Assembly (NCBI RefSeq): GCF_016801865.2
Contig: NC_068938.1
Span: forward strand, 135,884,998 to 135,948,997
Reading direction: 5' to 3'
Length of the DNA stretch: 64,000 nucleotides
From: Culex pipiens pallens
Lineage: Eukaryota; Arthropoda; Insecta; Diptera; Culicidae
The first letter of the stretch is position 1, and the number at the start of each line of letters is the position of its first letter. The notes under the pieces were generated by a model. That model ran no database searches. It worked only from the letters and a program-made list of their open reading frames with translations, and had not been told where the DNA came from. Shown here one piece after another: positions 23,504 to 34,471 of the stretch. Both the position numbers and the translations under genes were made by a program.

Positions 23504-25046
23504 TTTGATTTGGATTTCATTTAAAATTCCTTGGAATCTAGCGATTCGGTCAAATCACGAAATGCTTAGTCGTGGTGTCCGATTTCTTTCAAACGCAACC
23601 TTTACCATCCAGAGCGTCCTCCCCAGTTCAGCAAAAGAGTGTATCGCCGGTCATCGTCGTCGTCGTCATCAGAATCCGGCGGACAATAATGGGACAGGAA
23701 AAAGTAGTAGCAGCTCCGGCAGTATTGACCAGGTGGGACACCAAGGACACTGTGGCGTGGCGCGGCGCGACGCGAAAGCCAGAAAAAGGCATGCGGAGCC
23801 GGCAAGATGATATTTTGAATTTTGATTGGCTTTCTGGCGATGCGGCACCAGATTGGGACACTCCGGCTTGGACCTGGGAAAGAAATGCCGGCCGCGTCCT
23901 ACCTGTGGATGTGGGGATGGTAAAAGAGAGGGGGAACTTCAATTTCAGGATTTTGTGCTTCAGAGATTAAGATGAATAAGAATAATTAATTAACTATCCC
24001 GTGCAGCATCGCCATCCGGGGGATTATTTAGCCCGATATTGACTTTCGATGGATGGACGGGGACAGCTTTACTTCGGACTCGCCGGTTGTTTGTCTTACG
24101 GGGAGCGCACGGTTCTGGCCGCTGAACTAGTTGACTCTATCCGAGAGCGAGAGTATAGTTGAGCTTTGGCGTCCGGACAATGGACAATGGGTTTCTCCTC
24201 TGGATCTGATTTACCGAAGAAGAGCTCCCACATCGATGGCCGGTTCTCGTTTGTAGAATTTTAATTAAACGTTTCCGATTGTAGTCAATACGACTGGGGC
24301 CTATCAGTTTAATGACTTTGATGGCAGGGCTGGGAGTTGCGGAAGAGAAGAAGAAGAAGCTTTCGACTCCAAAGGACCAGCGTCGACACTAACCCGTGTT
24401 GTTTGGCATGGGAAAAGCTCGACAATGTGCTGTGCGGCAAACGGTTGTGTAAAACTAAACAGCCTAAATTATTAATTACCACGCACTTGCTACAACCGAG
24501 GAGGATCTGCAGCAGTGGAGAAGCAACATGTAACAATCAGAGAACGGCTGATACAAGTTGATGTGCAAATTGCACCACATCGCATCGTCCGGTGTCGATT
24601 CTTCTTTTGATCAATAATGCACCTCCCGCAACGAGTAGGACGGTGAAGCACTTAGATTACGGTAAGCCCCAACGATCTAATTTCTTGCGGTAAACAAGGG
24701 CTCTAATGGTAATGGAAGCAAGCAAGGCATTGGGCATTGTTTGAGAACGCGATGCAGTGCACTTAGTTGGGCTGCACGGAAAGCAAATTGGAACTTTTGG
24801 TACCAGTTTTTGCCGGAAAATTTGGAACAAGAGCTTGAAAAGTCGGACTTCCACTCATTTTGGCTTTTTCTCTTGATCTTATAACCTAGCCTTGTCAGTT
24901 GAGACGTTTTTGAAACTTTTTTACAAAGTTAAAACTTGAATTATTACTTAACTGGGTCCAAATTGCCTAATCTACGTCGATTCTACACATAATCCTGCTA
25001 GGACCTCGTTTTGACCCCTCATGAAACAAATAACCTATCTGCAATC
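23504..25046. other. Low-copy GC-richer DNA without a supportable gene
   Basis: A (CGT)n microsatellite at about 23656-23670 creates poly-Val or poly-Asp shadows. Open stretches of 103, 104 and 132 codons overlap on both strands at 23499-23970 and lack any domain. This is probably single-copy intergenic, intronic or regulatory sequence. Confidence 0.35.
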
Positions 25047-25380
25047 GGGTGCCCAGAATATGGGATTTTTTTCAAAACCTCGTTCCACAAGCTGAATATG
25101 GTTCCTTGAGCTATTTTAGAACTCTGAGCCAAATATGAGCAAAATCGGTCAACATTTACCCATTGATACTCGAAGGTGAAGTTTGTATGGGAAAAATCGA
25201 AAAAATATATGGAAAATCCAATTTTCTTACCATTTGGTCTGCACGGTGCGCTACTTCCATCCAAATATTCTCAAAAGTGAGAATCTCATTGGAAATTTAA
25301 TGCTTTGGCGATTGTCCACGCTTCATACAAAAAAGATTTTATTTGTATGGAAATTGTCCATGATGGGGGAGGGGTTGAGA
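25047..25380. mobile_element. Left-end fragment of the TAGGGTGCCCAG hAT-like family
   Basis: GGGTGCCCAGAATATGGGAT is followed by CACAAGCTGAATATGGTTCC and TACCCATTGATACTC in the same order as the complete element at 40913-41403. The right end is absent; the fragment is followed by a remnant of the GGATGGTC palindromic MITE near 25390-25420. Confidence 0.6.
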
Positions 25381-25430
25381 TTTCCAAAAAAAAAAAATCC
25401 ACGTGGTTTGTGGATGGTCTCTATAATCTC

Positions 25431-26356
25431 ACAGCAAATCCCCACGAAAACAGCATGATTTAAAAAAAAAGTTCTCCGATCGGGCTCAAAATTCCTTGGC
25501 CGAAATAATTAGACCCCTATTTTTTTTTGTTTGTCCATTAGGGTGACCTACGCCGTGTTAGGGTACAATATTCCGAGATACGATTTTTTGAAAATAAAAA
25601 CTGGGTTTTCCGACGCGCCGCACGAAAAAAAATGACGAAAATGGCAAAAAAATCGACTTTTTTCACTAAAACTACGATAACTTAAAAATTTCAGCGATAA
25701 CCTATACTCGTTAGGGTACCAAAAGTTGCGAATTTCAATTACGAAAATTGTGGTACCCTCACATGTATAGGTGTCATCGCTAAAATTTTTAAGTTATCGT
25801 AGTTTTAGTGAAAAAAGACGATTTTCTGCCGTTTTCGACATTTTCCAGTTTTTGCACGCGGCGCGTCGAAAAACTCAGTTTTTATTTTCAAAAAATCGTA
25901 TCTTGGAAAATTGTAAACATAACTTCACCATTTTTTGATATGTTATGTAAAATTTCCCGAGGAATCTTATAAAAATATTTTCAGACATAGGATCTTTGGT
26001 CCCAAGACCTTTAAAAGATCATTTTAAGTTTTCATTTGATTTCAAATGTTAGGCTAGATATTTGGAACTTTTAACTATTTCTCCTTAACAGCCTGTCTAA
26101 TACTTTTTCGTTTGCGCTCAAGACAGCTAAAATTGGTTGAAATGATGCGGAGTAATGATTTTTTGAAAAATGTGGTTTTTGTCAAAACCGACGAAATTTG
26201 TAATTTTTCGGACCACCCTAACACGGCGTAGGTCCCCCTAATGGCCAAACAAAAAAATACGGATCTAATTATTTCGATCAAGGAACCCCCAGAAAAAATT
26301 CAGCCCGATCGGAGAACTTTTTTTCGAATCATGATGTTTTCGTGGGGAATTGCTGC
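25431..26356. mobile_element. 0.93-kb foldback transposon, CCCCACGAAAACA subterminal repeat
   Basis: Left CCCCACGAAAACAGCATGAT and right ATCATGATGTTTTCGTGGGG are inverts, and inversion continues through AGTTCTCCGATCGGGCT, the CCTAC(G/A)CCGTGTTAGGGT block and an inner arm with TCACTAAAACTACGATAACT. The centre is near 25725. It has no transposase. The ends (about CAGCAA and TTGCTG) and target duplication are not certain. Confidence 0.65.
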
Positions 26357-26511
26357 TCATTCAATTTAGAAAATTAGTTAAACAATGACTTTTTTAATAT
26401 ACCAAAAAAGGGGTATGAGAAATTATTTAAATATTGTCTCATTTTGTTCTGTTTGCTTCTATTTTTTTTTGACTCAATTATGCAAGACAAATATGTTCAT
26501 ATTTTAGATCA

Positions 26512-26517
26512 TTTATT
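26512..26517 (-). terminator. Polyadenylation signal AATAAA of the F-box gene
   Basis: AATAAA on the minus strand, 25 nt beyond the stop codon of the F-box gene, in AT-rich sequence. The position is plausible for a short 3' UTR, though no transcript evidence is available. Confidence 0.6.
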
Positions 26518-26541
26518 TAAATATACAACTACTTGCAATTT

Positions 26542-28089
26542 TCAGTCATACCACGAAAACGGACACTCCTGCTTCAGCACCCCACGTGGAAAGTCTGCAC
26601 TCCGGAAGTAAATGTGCGTCTCATGCAGCAGCGACCGCGGCACACCATCACCCCGGTAGATCTCCAACACTTCACAACGCGGCAGTCGGCGCTGAAGTTT
26701 CTCGACTGCACTCAAGCTGATCCGGTAGCAGTCGTAGAATACGGCTTGTCTAAGCAGGGGCATCTTTGCCGCGATATCATCCAGACAGGGATCTTCCATC
26801 TCGTTGTTGAAGTAGATGAGCAGCTTTTGAAGGGGCAGAAACTTCCACCGTTTGAACATGTCGCTGGATACGTCGATACACCAGAGGCGGAGTTCCTTTA
26901 GGCTGCGCATTTGGCTGAGGTTTTTGAGTCCGCCGTCGGAGATATTCTCGCAGTAAGCCAACTCCAAGCGCTCCAGCTTGGGTAGATGTCTGCTGATGCG
27001 TTTGAGTTGAGTGTTGCTCAGATCTATATCGTGGATCTCCAGTGAAGTTAGAGGTGTTTGCTTGATGAACTCAAGAAAGTTTTCACCCAGGGTTTCGACG
27101 TGCAACTTCTGTAGCTTTGGTAAACTTACGTTCTTCCAAGAGTACTTGTAGAGCCCTCGTAAGAGCAGTGATTTGAGGTTTTTCAAAGTAGAGATAGAAC
27201 TGAAGTTACAGCTCTCATACAATTCGCTACAGAACAAACCCACGGTTTCTAGTGACGAGAGTGTGCTAAGGGCACTTATCACCTCATCCGTAATTCTCCC
27301 TTCTAACTTAACTGTTTGGAGACTTTTCATTTCTTTGATAAAGTAATGATTGATCGTTCCAGGTACCTTGAGGTTAAGCTCAACCAGATTTGGTAGCTCA
27401 AGTTTGTAGTAATTATCACTGCTGAAAGATCGCTCTGCTTCGTATGTAAGCTTTTTAAGCTGGGATTTCAACGTTTCTATCACAGAAATATCCAGGCAAA
27501 CTCTGTAAGTGCCGTCTCTTGATTTGATGGCTACGTCTGTCGCGTTAGGAGCTAACACACAAACATCTTTGTAAAACTGGTAGCTGTCCATATCCAGCGA
27601 TACCTTACGTAGACTTGGAATCGTGAAATCTTCAACACTACTCCCATCGTATCCAATTCTGTTCAAAACATACAACTCTTCCAGTGAACTTGTCATCTTT
27701 AAAACAGCTAGCAAATCTCGCCGGTACAGGCCATCACAAGATTCAAACTTCAACCTTCTGATCGAGCTCTGGCACACGTTTACCAAAAACATCAGAAAGT
27801 CCCACGCCACCGGAATCTCAAAGTTCACGTAGCAAAACTCAACGTTCACGTAGTTACGATCGCTAGCGATCATGCAATCGAACAGCTCGTTAAACATCGA
27901 CTCATCAGCGGCTGGTCCGCGGTTCCGACTGAAGATCCTCAGGTTGATGTCACGCTGAGCCTTTGTCGAGGTGAACAGCATGTGATTCCATGCTTTACAC
28001 ACCAGGGATGCCGTTTTTCGACTCGAAAGATCATCGATACTGTCCAGGATGGTCCAGGTTAGCTCGGAAGGCATCGCAGAAAGATCCAT
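26542..28089 (-). CDS. F-box and leucine-rich-repeat protein, 515 aa, single exon
   Basis: Residues 3-42 form an F-box: a short Pro-containing start (MPSELTWTILDSIDDL), then SRKTASLVCKAWNHML with the conserved L-V-C-K-x-W core. Residues from about 100 to 500 are irregular leucine-rich repeats; the clearest units (about 300-450) contain LxSLxLxx and LPKLERLELAYCENISDGGL, typical of the FBXL class. Such proteins bind Skp1 through the F-box and present substrates to the SCF ubiquitin ligase; the substrate is unknown. There is no membrane segment or signal peptide. It is an uninterrupted frame on the minus strand. The first ATG is chosen because it lies directly before the F-box and 28 nt after a good initiator. 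Transposons crowd both sides. It is the only well-supported host gene in the window; orthology to a named FBXL was not established. Confidence 0.92.
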   Translation of the reverse strand: MDLSAMPSELTWTILDSIDDLSSRKTASLVCKAWNHMLFTSTKAQRDINLRIFSRNRGPAADESMFNELFDCMIASDRNYVNVEFCYVNFEIPVAWDFLMFLVNVCQSSIRRLKFESCDGLYRRDLLAVLKMTSSLEELYVLNRIGYDGSSVEDFTIPSLRKVSLDMDSYQFYKDVCVLAPNATDVAIKSRDGTYRVCLDISVIETLKSQLKKLTYEAERSFSSDNYYKLELPNLVELNLKVPGTINHYFIKEMKSLQTVKLEGRITDEVISALSTLSSLETVGLFCSELYESCNFSSISTLKNLKSLLLRGLYKYSWKNVSLPKLQKLHVETLGENFLEFIKQTPLTSLEIHDIDLSNTQLKRISRHLPKLERLELAYCENISDGGLKNLSQMRSLKELRLWCIDVSSDMFKRWKFLPLQKLLIYFNNEMEDPCLDDIAAKMPLLRQAVFYDCYRISLSAVEKLQRRLPRCEVLEIYRGDGVPRSLLHETHIYFRSADFPRGVLKQECPFSWYD

Positions 28090-28115
28090 TGTTGATGTTA
28101 ATTTTGTACAGCTGA

Positions 28116-28153
28116 AACTGATAGAGCTCTAGTACCAACGCGTGGCTTTTATA
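28116..28153 (-). promoter_or_regulatory. Core promoter of the F-box gene: TATA box and TCAGTT initiator
   Basis: On the minus strand TATAAAAG (28146-28153) is followed 32 nt later, first base to first base, by TCAGTT (28116-28121), which matches the arthropod initiator consensus TCAKTY. With the start at the A of TCAGT (28119) the 5' leader would be about 30 nt. Spacing and both motifs fit a focused RNA polymerase II promoter. Confidence 0.7.
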
Positions 28154-28401
28154 CTAGCTTTCTACAAGGTACTATAAATACTGCCCTTACCTGTCATCTA
28201 AAACCGTTTTGATTTATTGCCTGTTATACTGAGAGATAGGTCTACCGCAATCACAATTCCTTGCTAGATAAAATATATCATTTTTTGACACTAAACATTG
28301 AATCAAAAGTCGAAGCACTCTATGCAATGAGCATTAACTTTCAACAGGTATTTATTTTCAATCAAATCTTTTCAATCATCAAAAGGTCGCATCCAAAACC
28401 A

Positions 28402-31400
28402 CCCAAGCAACCATCCAGCACTAAAACAAATCATAAATTAGTTGGTAAACAGCATTCACCAGCTAATCTGTCATAAAACAGCTAAGATCTTTGCAAATTA
28501 GCTCTATTACAACTGCTCTGCTAACAGCTGGAATAGAGCTGATTTACAGCGGTCACTAGCAACACTGTCATGCTGTTTCTAAAAAAACTGGCATCACGTC
28601 TACCATTTTGAGTGAGTGTGAGAGCGAGTGAGCGAGAAGGAGAACAAAGCAAAACAGAGCTCTCGCTCACTCGTAGAAAAATCAACATGGCAAGCAAGAT
28701 CAGGACTGGAAAAAGCTGCAACTGAACGCCTTTTTTTACTATTTTCGTAAGTATTCCAAAAAAATACAGTTTTGCGTCGTTAATAAACAAACATATATGT
28801 TTCAGGAATCAAAACCCACGTCTTGGAATTCCATCATGACATTTGTGTTGCGGAAACACCACCCATTAGAATCGTGAGCAATTCTCTACCAAAACCGGAA
28901 ATGGATTTTATTTGTATTTTTTGATTTGGCTCAAACTTTGTGGGGGCCTTCCCTATGACCAAAGAAGCCATTTTGCATCATTAGTTTGTCCATATAAATT
29001 TCCATACAAATTTGGCAGCTGTTCATACAAAAATGGTACGTATATATTCGAAAATCTGTAACTTTTGAAGGAATTTTTTGATCAATTTGGTGTCTTCGGC
29101 AAAGTTGTAGGTATTGTTAAGGACTATTTAGAAAAAAAAAGGTACACGGAAAAAAAAATTTCCCGATTTTTTTATTAACTTTTTTTTCACAAAAACTCAA
29201 ATTCCCAAAATACGTATTTTTTGATTTTCGAGATTTTTTGATATGTTTTAGGGGACAAAAATCTGCAACTTTTGAGCTATAGAGAAACATGGTCAAAAAA
29301 TCTGCTGCCGAGTTATGATTTTTTGAAAAACTGGTGATTTTTGGAAAAAATCGAAATTTCATACATAAAATTTTTTTGACCTAATTTTTTTATGCAAAAT
29401 TGAATTTGCAATCGAAAATTACTGTACAGATTTTTCGATAAAGGGCCCCGTTTTCAAGATATAGCCACCGAAAGTTTGATTTCAGCGAAATATTTGCAGT
29501 TTTTCAATTTTTAAAAATAGTGACCATGAGTGACCATTTCTAAAAATATTTTTTTTGAAAAGTTCAGAAAATTTGCTATAAAATTGTCTAAGAGACATTG
29601 AAGATTGGACCTCTGGTTGCTGAGATACAGCGGCTTAAAGAAAAAGAAACACGAAAATTGAAGTTTTCTAAGTCTCACCCAAACAGCCCACCCTTTTCTA
29701 ATGACGATATCTCAGCAATTAATGGTCCGATTTTCAATGTTAATACATGAAACATTCGTGAAATTTACCGATCTTTTCGAAAAAAATATTTTGAAAAAAA
29801 TTAAATCAATACTAGCATTTTTATTGGGCATAATATTCAATGTTTGGCCCTTTTAAAATGTTAGTCTTGATTTAATTTTTTTCAAAATATTTTTTTCGAA
29901 AAGATCGGTAAATTTCACGAATGTTTCATGTATTAACATTGAAAATTGGACCATTAATTGCTGAGATATCGTCATTAGAAAATGGTGGGCTGTTTGGGTG
30001 AGACTTAGAAAACTTCAATTTTCGTGTTTCTTTTTCTTTAAGCCGCTGTATCTCAACAACCAGAGGTCCAATCTTCAATGTTTCTTAGACAATTTTATAG
30101 CAAATTTTCTGAACTTTTCAAAAAAAAATATTTTTAGAAATGGTCACTCATGGTAACTATTTTTAAAAATTGAAAAACTGCAAATATTTCGCTAAAATCA
30201 AACTTTCGGTGGCTATATCTTGAAAACGGAGCCCTTTATCGAAAAATCTGTAAAGTAATTTTCGATTGCAAATTCAATTTTGCATAAAAAAATGAGGCCA
30301 AAAAAATTTTATGTATGAAATTTCGATTTTTTCCAAAAATCACCAGTTTTTCAAAAAATCATAACTCGGCGGCAGATTTTTTGACCATGTTTCTCTATAG
30401 CTCAAAAGTTGCGGATTTTTGTCCCCTAAAACATATCAAAAAATCTCGAAAATCAAAAAATACGTATTTTGGGAATTTGAGTTTTTGTGAAAAAAAAGTT
30501 AATAAAAAAATCGGGAAATTTTTTTTTCCGTGTACCTATTTTTTTCTAAATAGTCCTTAACAATACCTACAACTTTGCCGAAGACACCAAATTGATCAAA
30601 AAATTCCTTAAAAAGTTACAGATTTTCGAATATTTACGTACCATTTTTGTATGAACAGCTGCCAAATTTGTATGGAAATTTATATGGACAAACTAATGAT
30701 GCAAAATGGCTTCTTTGGTCATAGGGAAGGCCCCCACAAAGTTTGAGCCAAATCAAAAAATACAAAAAATAAAAATGGTCGAAATCGGCCGGTTTTGTAG
30801 AGAATTGCTCTCGTACGGATTTGGAAGGCAGCGGACAGTGAACTAAGCGGACATTTCGTGATTACGGTGCCCCGGCTGCAGGTACGAATAGCGAGTATCA
30901 GTCGAGTGTCGTGTTTGTTAGGTTCGTGAATAACCATGTGATGCAAGGTGCGATGTAATGAATAAAATGTCTTTAAGTCCAACTCCAATTACGTTTTGCT
31001 TTCCTCTCAAAGAAATATATTTTCTCTTGAAATCGAGGGGTGGAAATCTTTTACAAATGTCGAGTGTTTGGTTAGAGGATGCAACGGCAATTGAAACTGT
31101 TCAATCACACTAGTAAAACATTTCCCATACAGGCGTGACGACCCGGGCGCAGGAACCATCAGTTAACATCGAAGACCACTTCTGATATCTGGCATCACAT
31201 CCCCAACAAAGCAAGTTCAATCAAATAAATTGGCTTCTCCGCTCGAACAGCTGAGTCGGTAAAGTGGTAAACAAACTAAAATTAGAATTGAGAGAGTGTG
31301 AGAGAGCAATATTTTTGCCTCTCCCAACTTTGTTGACAATTTGCAGGGGTGGAACAGCAACAGTAGGGGCCCAGCTGGAAATCAGAAATATAAAGTCCAA

Positions 31401-31530
31401 ACTTAGCTGCAAATCGGCTGCAAAAGCGCTTTTGATGCAGATGTCAAAACACTTTAGCATTAGCTCGCAGCTGTAAAAGCGCTTTTAGTGCTGGACAGTG
31501 ATTTGTTTTAGTGCTGGATGGTTACTTGGG
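28402..31530. mobile_element. TIR element, CCCAAGCAACCATCCAGCAC ends, split by a foldback
   Basis: The 32 bases at 28402-28433 are repeated in inverted form at 31499-31530 with one mismatch (left CCCAAGCAACCATCCAGCAC). The flanks share CA at 28400-28401 and 31531-31532. Subterminal GCTG, CAGCTG and GCGCTTTT motifs are reiterated in both orientations. The foldback at 28876-30810 accounts for 1.9 kb of the interior, leaving about 1.2 kb of the original element. Its first ten bases nearly match those of the 22107-23236 family (CCCAAGTAAC), suggesting related transposases. No transposase is encoded. Confidence 0.75.
28876..30810. mobile_element. 1.9-kb foldback transposon, GAGCAATTCTCTA ends, TCGT duplication (copy 2)
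   Basis: Starts GAGCAATTCTCTACCAAAAC and ends TTTTGTAGAGAATTGCTC. TCGT is duplicated at 28872-28875 and 30811-30814. The two ~0.95-kb arms are near-perfect inverts (the 81-codon open stretches at 29117-29362 minus and 30315-30560 plus are mirror images differing at one residue), meeting near 29840-29860. It lies within the 28402-31530 element. It is non-coding and structurally the same as 6207-8138, but its arms are more alike. Confidence 0.85.
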
Positions 31531-32380
31531 CAGTTTTAGAATCTGTCAAGAATCACTTGTCGGTCCGTTACCACCTCCCTCAACCGTCCCTGTTCAAGCC
31601 CCAACCAACTCTGCGACGGCATTTCATTGTAATTGTTTGTTCCAAAGCTTAATTAAATAAAAGTTGAATAATTATGCTGAAATGTGAACGAGTTGTTGTT
31701 GTTGTGGGAATAGTGCTCTCTCCGGCCTCCTCGAGTGGTTGCCGCTGGTCCTCGGCAGAGAGCAGCCTATATCCTAAAGAGCCCAAAGTGGTGGCAGTTG
31801 TGGTGGGGTTTGTTAGTCAGGATTTTAGAGTCTACCAGCTGTACCACCACCAGCCAGCAGCAGTAGTGGCTATGCATGAGCATAATCCAAGTGAGGACCC
31901 ACTTCTCGGTTGTCTTTCTGGTGTTCCCTCCCAACACCCCCGGGGGAGCGAGGTAAACTTTTCTGCTAAACTTTCTAATTTGAACAAAATTAATAGCCTC
32001 CAGAGTGCAGTGTGCTGGTGTTGTGCTGTGTGTTGCCAGTTTAAGATTATAGTTATTATTGTTAAGCTAAGCAAAGTCGGGTTTTTGCTGGAAGGCAATT
32101 GCTAGGATCTGCGTTAGAACAAGGTCCACAATCTTAGCCATCGCCAAGGAGCCTATTTCACCTATAAACACTTGCAAAGAAAGTATAACGAAACGAAGCA
32201 GGTATAAAACTTATATTTTTCCAAGAAGCAGGCAGGTATTTGTTTTCGACGCAGTCCTAGATTATGTGCAAATGTGCACTTCATCCAAGGAAAATTTGCC
32301 TTTGTACGTTGTATTCCCGACAAAAACACAGATGACTCTGATTTGAATAAAAAACTAACTTAATCCACCTATGTCGTTGA
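31531..32380. other. Low-copy intergenic DNA, no gene
   Basis: A 143-codon open stretch at 31674-32105 plus and an overlapping 88-codon one on the other strand lack domains. The plus-strand frame begins in a Val-rich run caused by GTT repeats. Nothing else is recognisable. Confidence 0.35.
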
Positions 32381-34247
32381 TGCCTTCCTCACTTGTTACC
32401 AACAATGGGTAATATGAGTGGTTTGGACACATATTTCAGCTATTTTTTTAGGTCCAGAAAAATAAGTACACAGATATAACTTAAGTTGTCATAACTCGAG
32501 ACAGGGTTGCCAGATCTTCAATTATGTGGACTCGTTGGAAAGTTCTTTCGATTACCTAACCAACGATGGGTCGGATGATGGATCCGGACATAGTTTACAT
32601 ACATTTAAGTGAGATCCGGCTTCAAAAAAGTACATAAATATCACTTAAGTGGTCATAACTCGAGACAGGGTTGCCAGATCTTCAATTATGTGGACCCGTT
32701 GGAAAAGTTTCTCGATTACCTAACCAACGATGGGTCGGATGATGGATCCGGACATCGTTTACATGCATTTAAGTGAGATCCGGCTTCAAAAAAATACATA
32801 AATATCACTTAAGTGGTCATAACTTGAGACAGAGTTGCCAGATCTTCGATGTTGTGGACTCGTTGGAAAGGTCTTTTGATTACCTAACCGATGAGTCGGA
32901 TGATGGTTCCGGACATCGTTTACATACATTTAAGTGAGATCCGGCTTCAAAAAAGTACATACATATCACTTAAGTGGTCATAACTCGAGACAGGGTTGCC
33001 AGATCTTCGATGTTGTGGACTCGTTGGAAAGGTCTCTCAATTACCTGACCAACGATGAGTCGGATGATGGATCCGGACATCGTTTACATGCATTTAAGTG
33101 AGATCCGGCTTCAAAAAAGTACACAAATATCACTTAAGTGGTCATAACTCGAGACAGGGTTGCCAGATCTTCGATGTTGTAGACTCATTGGAAAGGTCTC
33201 TTGATTACCTAACCAACGATGAGTCGGATGATGGATCCGGACATCGTTTACATGCATTTAAGTGAGATCCGGCTTCAAAAAAGTACATAAATATCACTTA
33301 AGTGGTCATAGCTCGAGACAGGGTTGCCAGATCTTCGATGTTGTGGACTCGTTGGAAAGGTCTCTCGATTACCTAACCAACGATGGGTCGGATGATGGTT
33401 CCGGACATCGTTTACATGCATTTAAGTGAGATCCGGCTTCAAAAAAGTACTTAAATATCACTTAAGTGGTCATAACTCGAGACAGGGTTGCCAGATCTTC
33501 AACGTTGTGGACTCGTTGGAAAGATCTCTCAATTATCTAACCAACGATGGGTCGGATGATGGATCCGGACATCGTTTACATGCATTTAAGTGAGATCCGG
33601 CTTCAAAAAAGTACTTAAATATCACTTAAGTGGTCATAACTCGAGACAGGGTTGCCAGATCTTCAATTATGTGGACTCGTTGGAAAGATCTCTCAATTAT
33701 CTAACCAACGATGGGTCGGATGATGGATCCGGACATCGTTTACATGCATTTAAGTGAGATCCGGCTTCAAAAAAGTACATAAATATCACTTAAGTGGTCA
33801 TAACTCGAGACAGGGTTGCCAGATCTTCGATGTTGTGGACTCGTTGGAAAGGTCTTTTGATTACCTAACCAACGATGGGTTGGATGATGGATCTGGACAT
33901 CGTTTACATGCATATAATTGAGATCCGGATATATGTGAAAACACATTTTTATACATAACTTTTGAACTACTTATCGAAACTTCAAACAATTCAATAGCGA
34001 TGTATGGGACCCTAAACCAAGTCGAATGCAACTGGTTCGATCAAAATCGGTTCAGCCAGTGCTGAGAAAACTTGGCAAGATTTTTGAACACATACATACA
34101 TACACACACACACACATACACACACACAGACATTTGTTCAGTTTTCGATTCTGAGTCGATATGTATATATGAAGGTGGGTCTTCGAGCTTTTAATAAAAA
34201 GTTCATTTTTAGAGCAGGATTATAGCCTTACCTCAGTGAGGAAGGCA
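32381..34247. mobile_element. TIR element with TGCCTTCCTCAC ends and an internal tandem array (copy 1)
   Basis: Ends TGCCTTCCTCACTTG and CAGTGAGGAAGGCA are inverted. The right subterminal region contains a CA-rich tract (34097-34128), TTCAGTTTTCGATTCTGAGT, and GAAGGTGGGTCTTCG, which reappear in inverted orientation at the left end of the second copy (40250-40818). Between them lies an array of 164-bp units. There is no transposase. No clear target duplication was found, so the superfamily is open. Confidence 0.7.
32475..33935. repeat. 164-bp tandem repeat, about nine units
   Basis: The marker CATAACTCGAGACAGGGTTG recurs at 164-base intervals (32490, 32654, 32818, 33143 and onward), except one unit that is 161 bp owing to a 3-base deletion. 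Units also carry GGGTCGGATGATGG, CATCGTTTACATGCATTTAA and GTGAGATCCGGCTTC. Divergence between units is low. The array lies entirely inside the GCCTTCCTCAC element; the other copy at 40250-40818 has only one to two degenerate units. Confidence 0.9.
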
Positions 34248-34471
34248 AAAATACTTATTTTAATTGATTCGTTCCAGACCATCACCATTGTTATTTCAAC
34301 CGATGCTCAATAGAAAAAATGTCTAAATTATGAAAATGTAAAAATGTAACTAGATATCTTTACGTGCACAAATAGTTTATATTACGCTTTCAGAAACAAA
34401 GCTGTTTTTATTTTTACTGTCTTTCTCGAATGACAAAATTGCTACCTTTTTGCCAAAAATAAGAGTTTAGA

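Noticed and set aside
23499..23970. Overlapping 103-132-codon ORFs on both strands
   Set aside because: Openness is explained by a (CGT)n microsatellite and local GC content; the translated sequences look random.
29117..30560. Two near-identical 81-codon ORFs on opposite strands
   Set aside because: They are mirror images within the two arms of the foldback at 28876-30810, with low-complexity Phe/Lys-rich translation.
31674..32105. 143-codon ORF
   Set aside because: It begins in a GTT-repeat-derived Val run, has no motif, and is matched by an open antisense frame.
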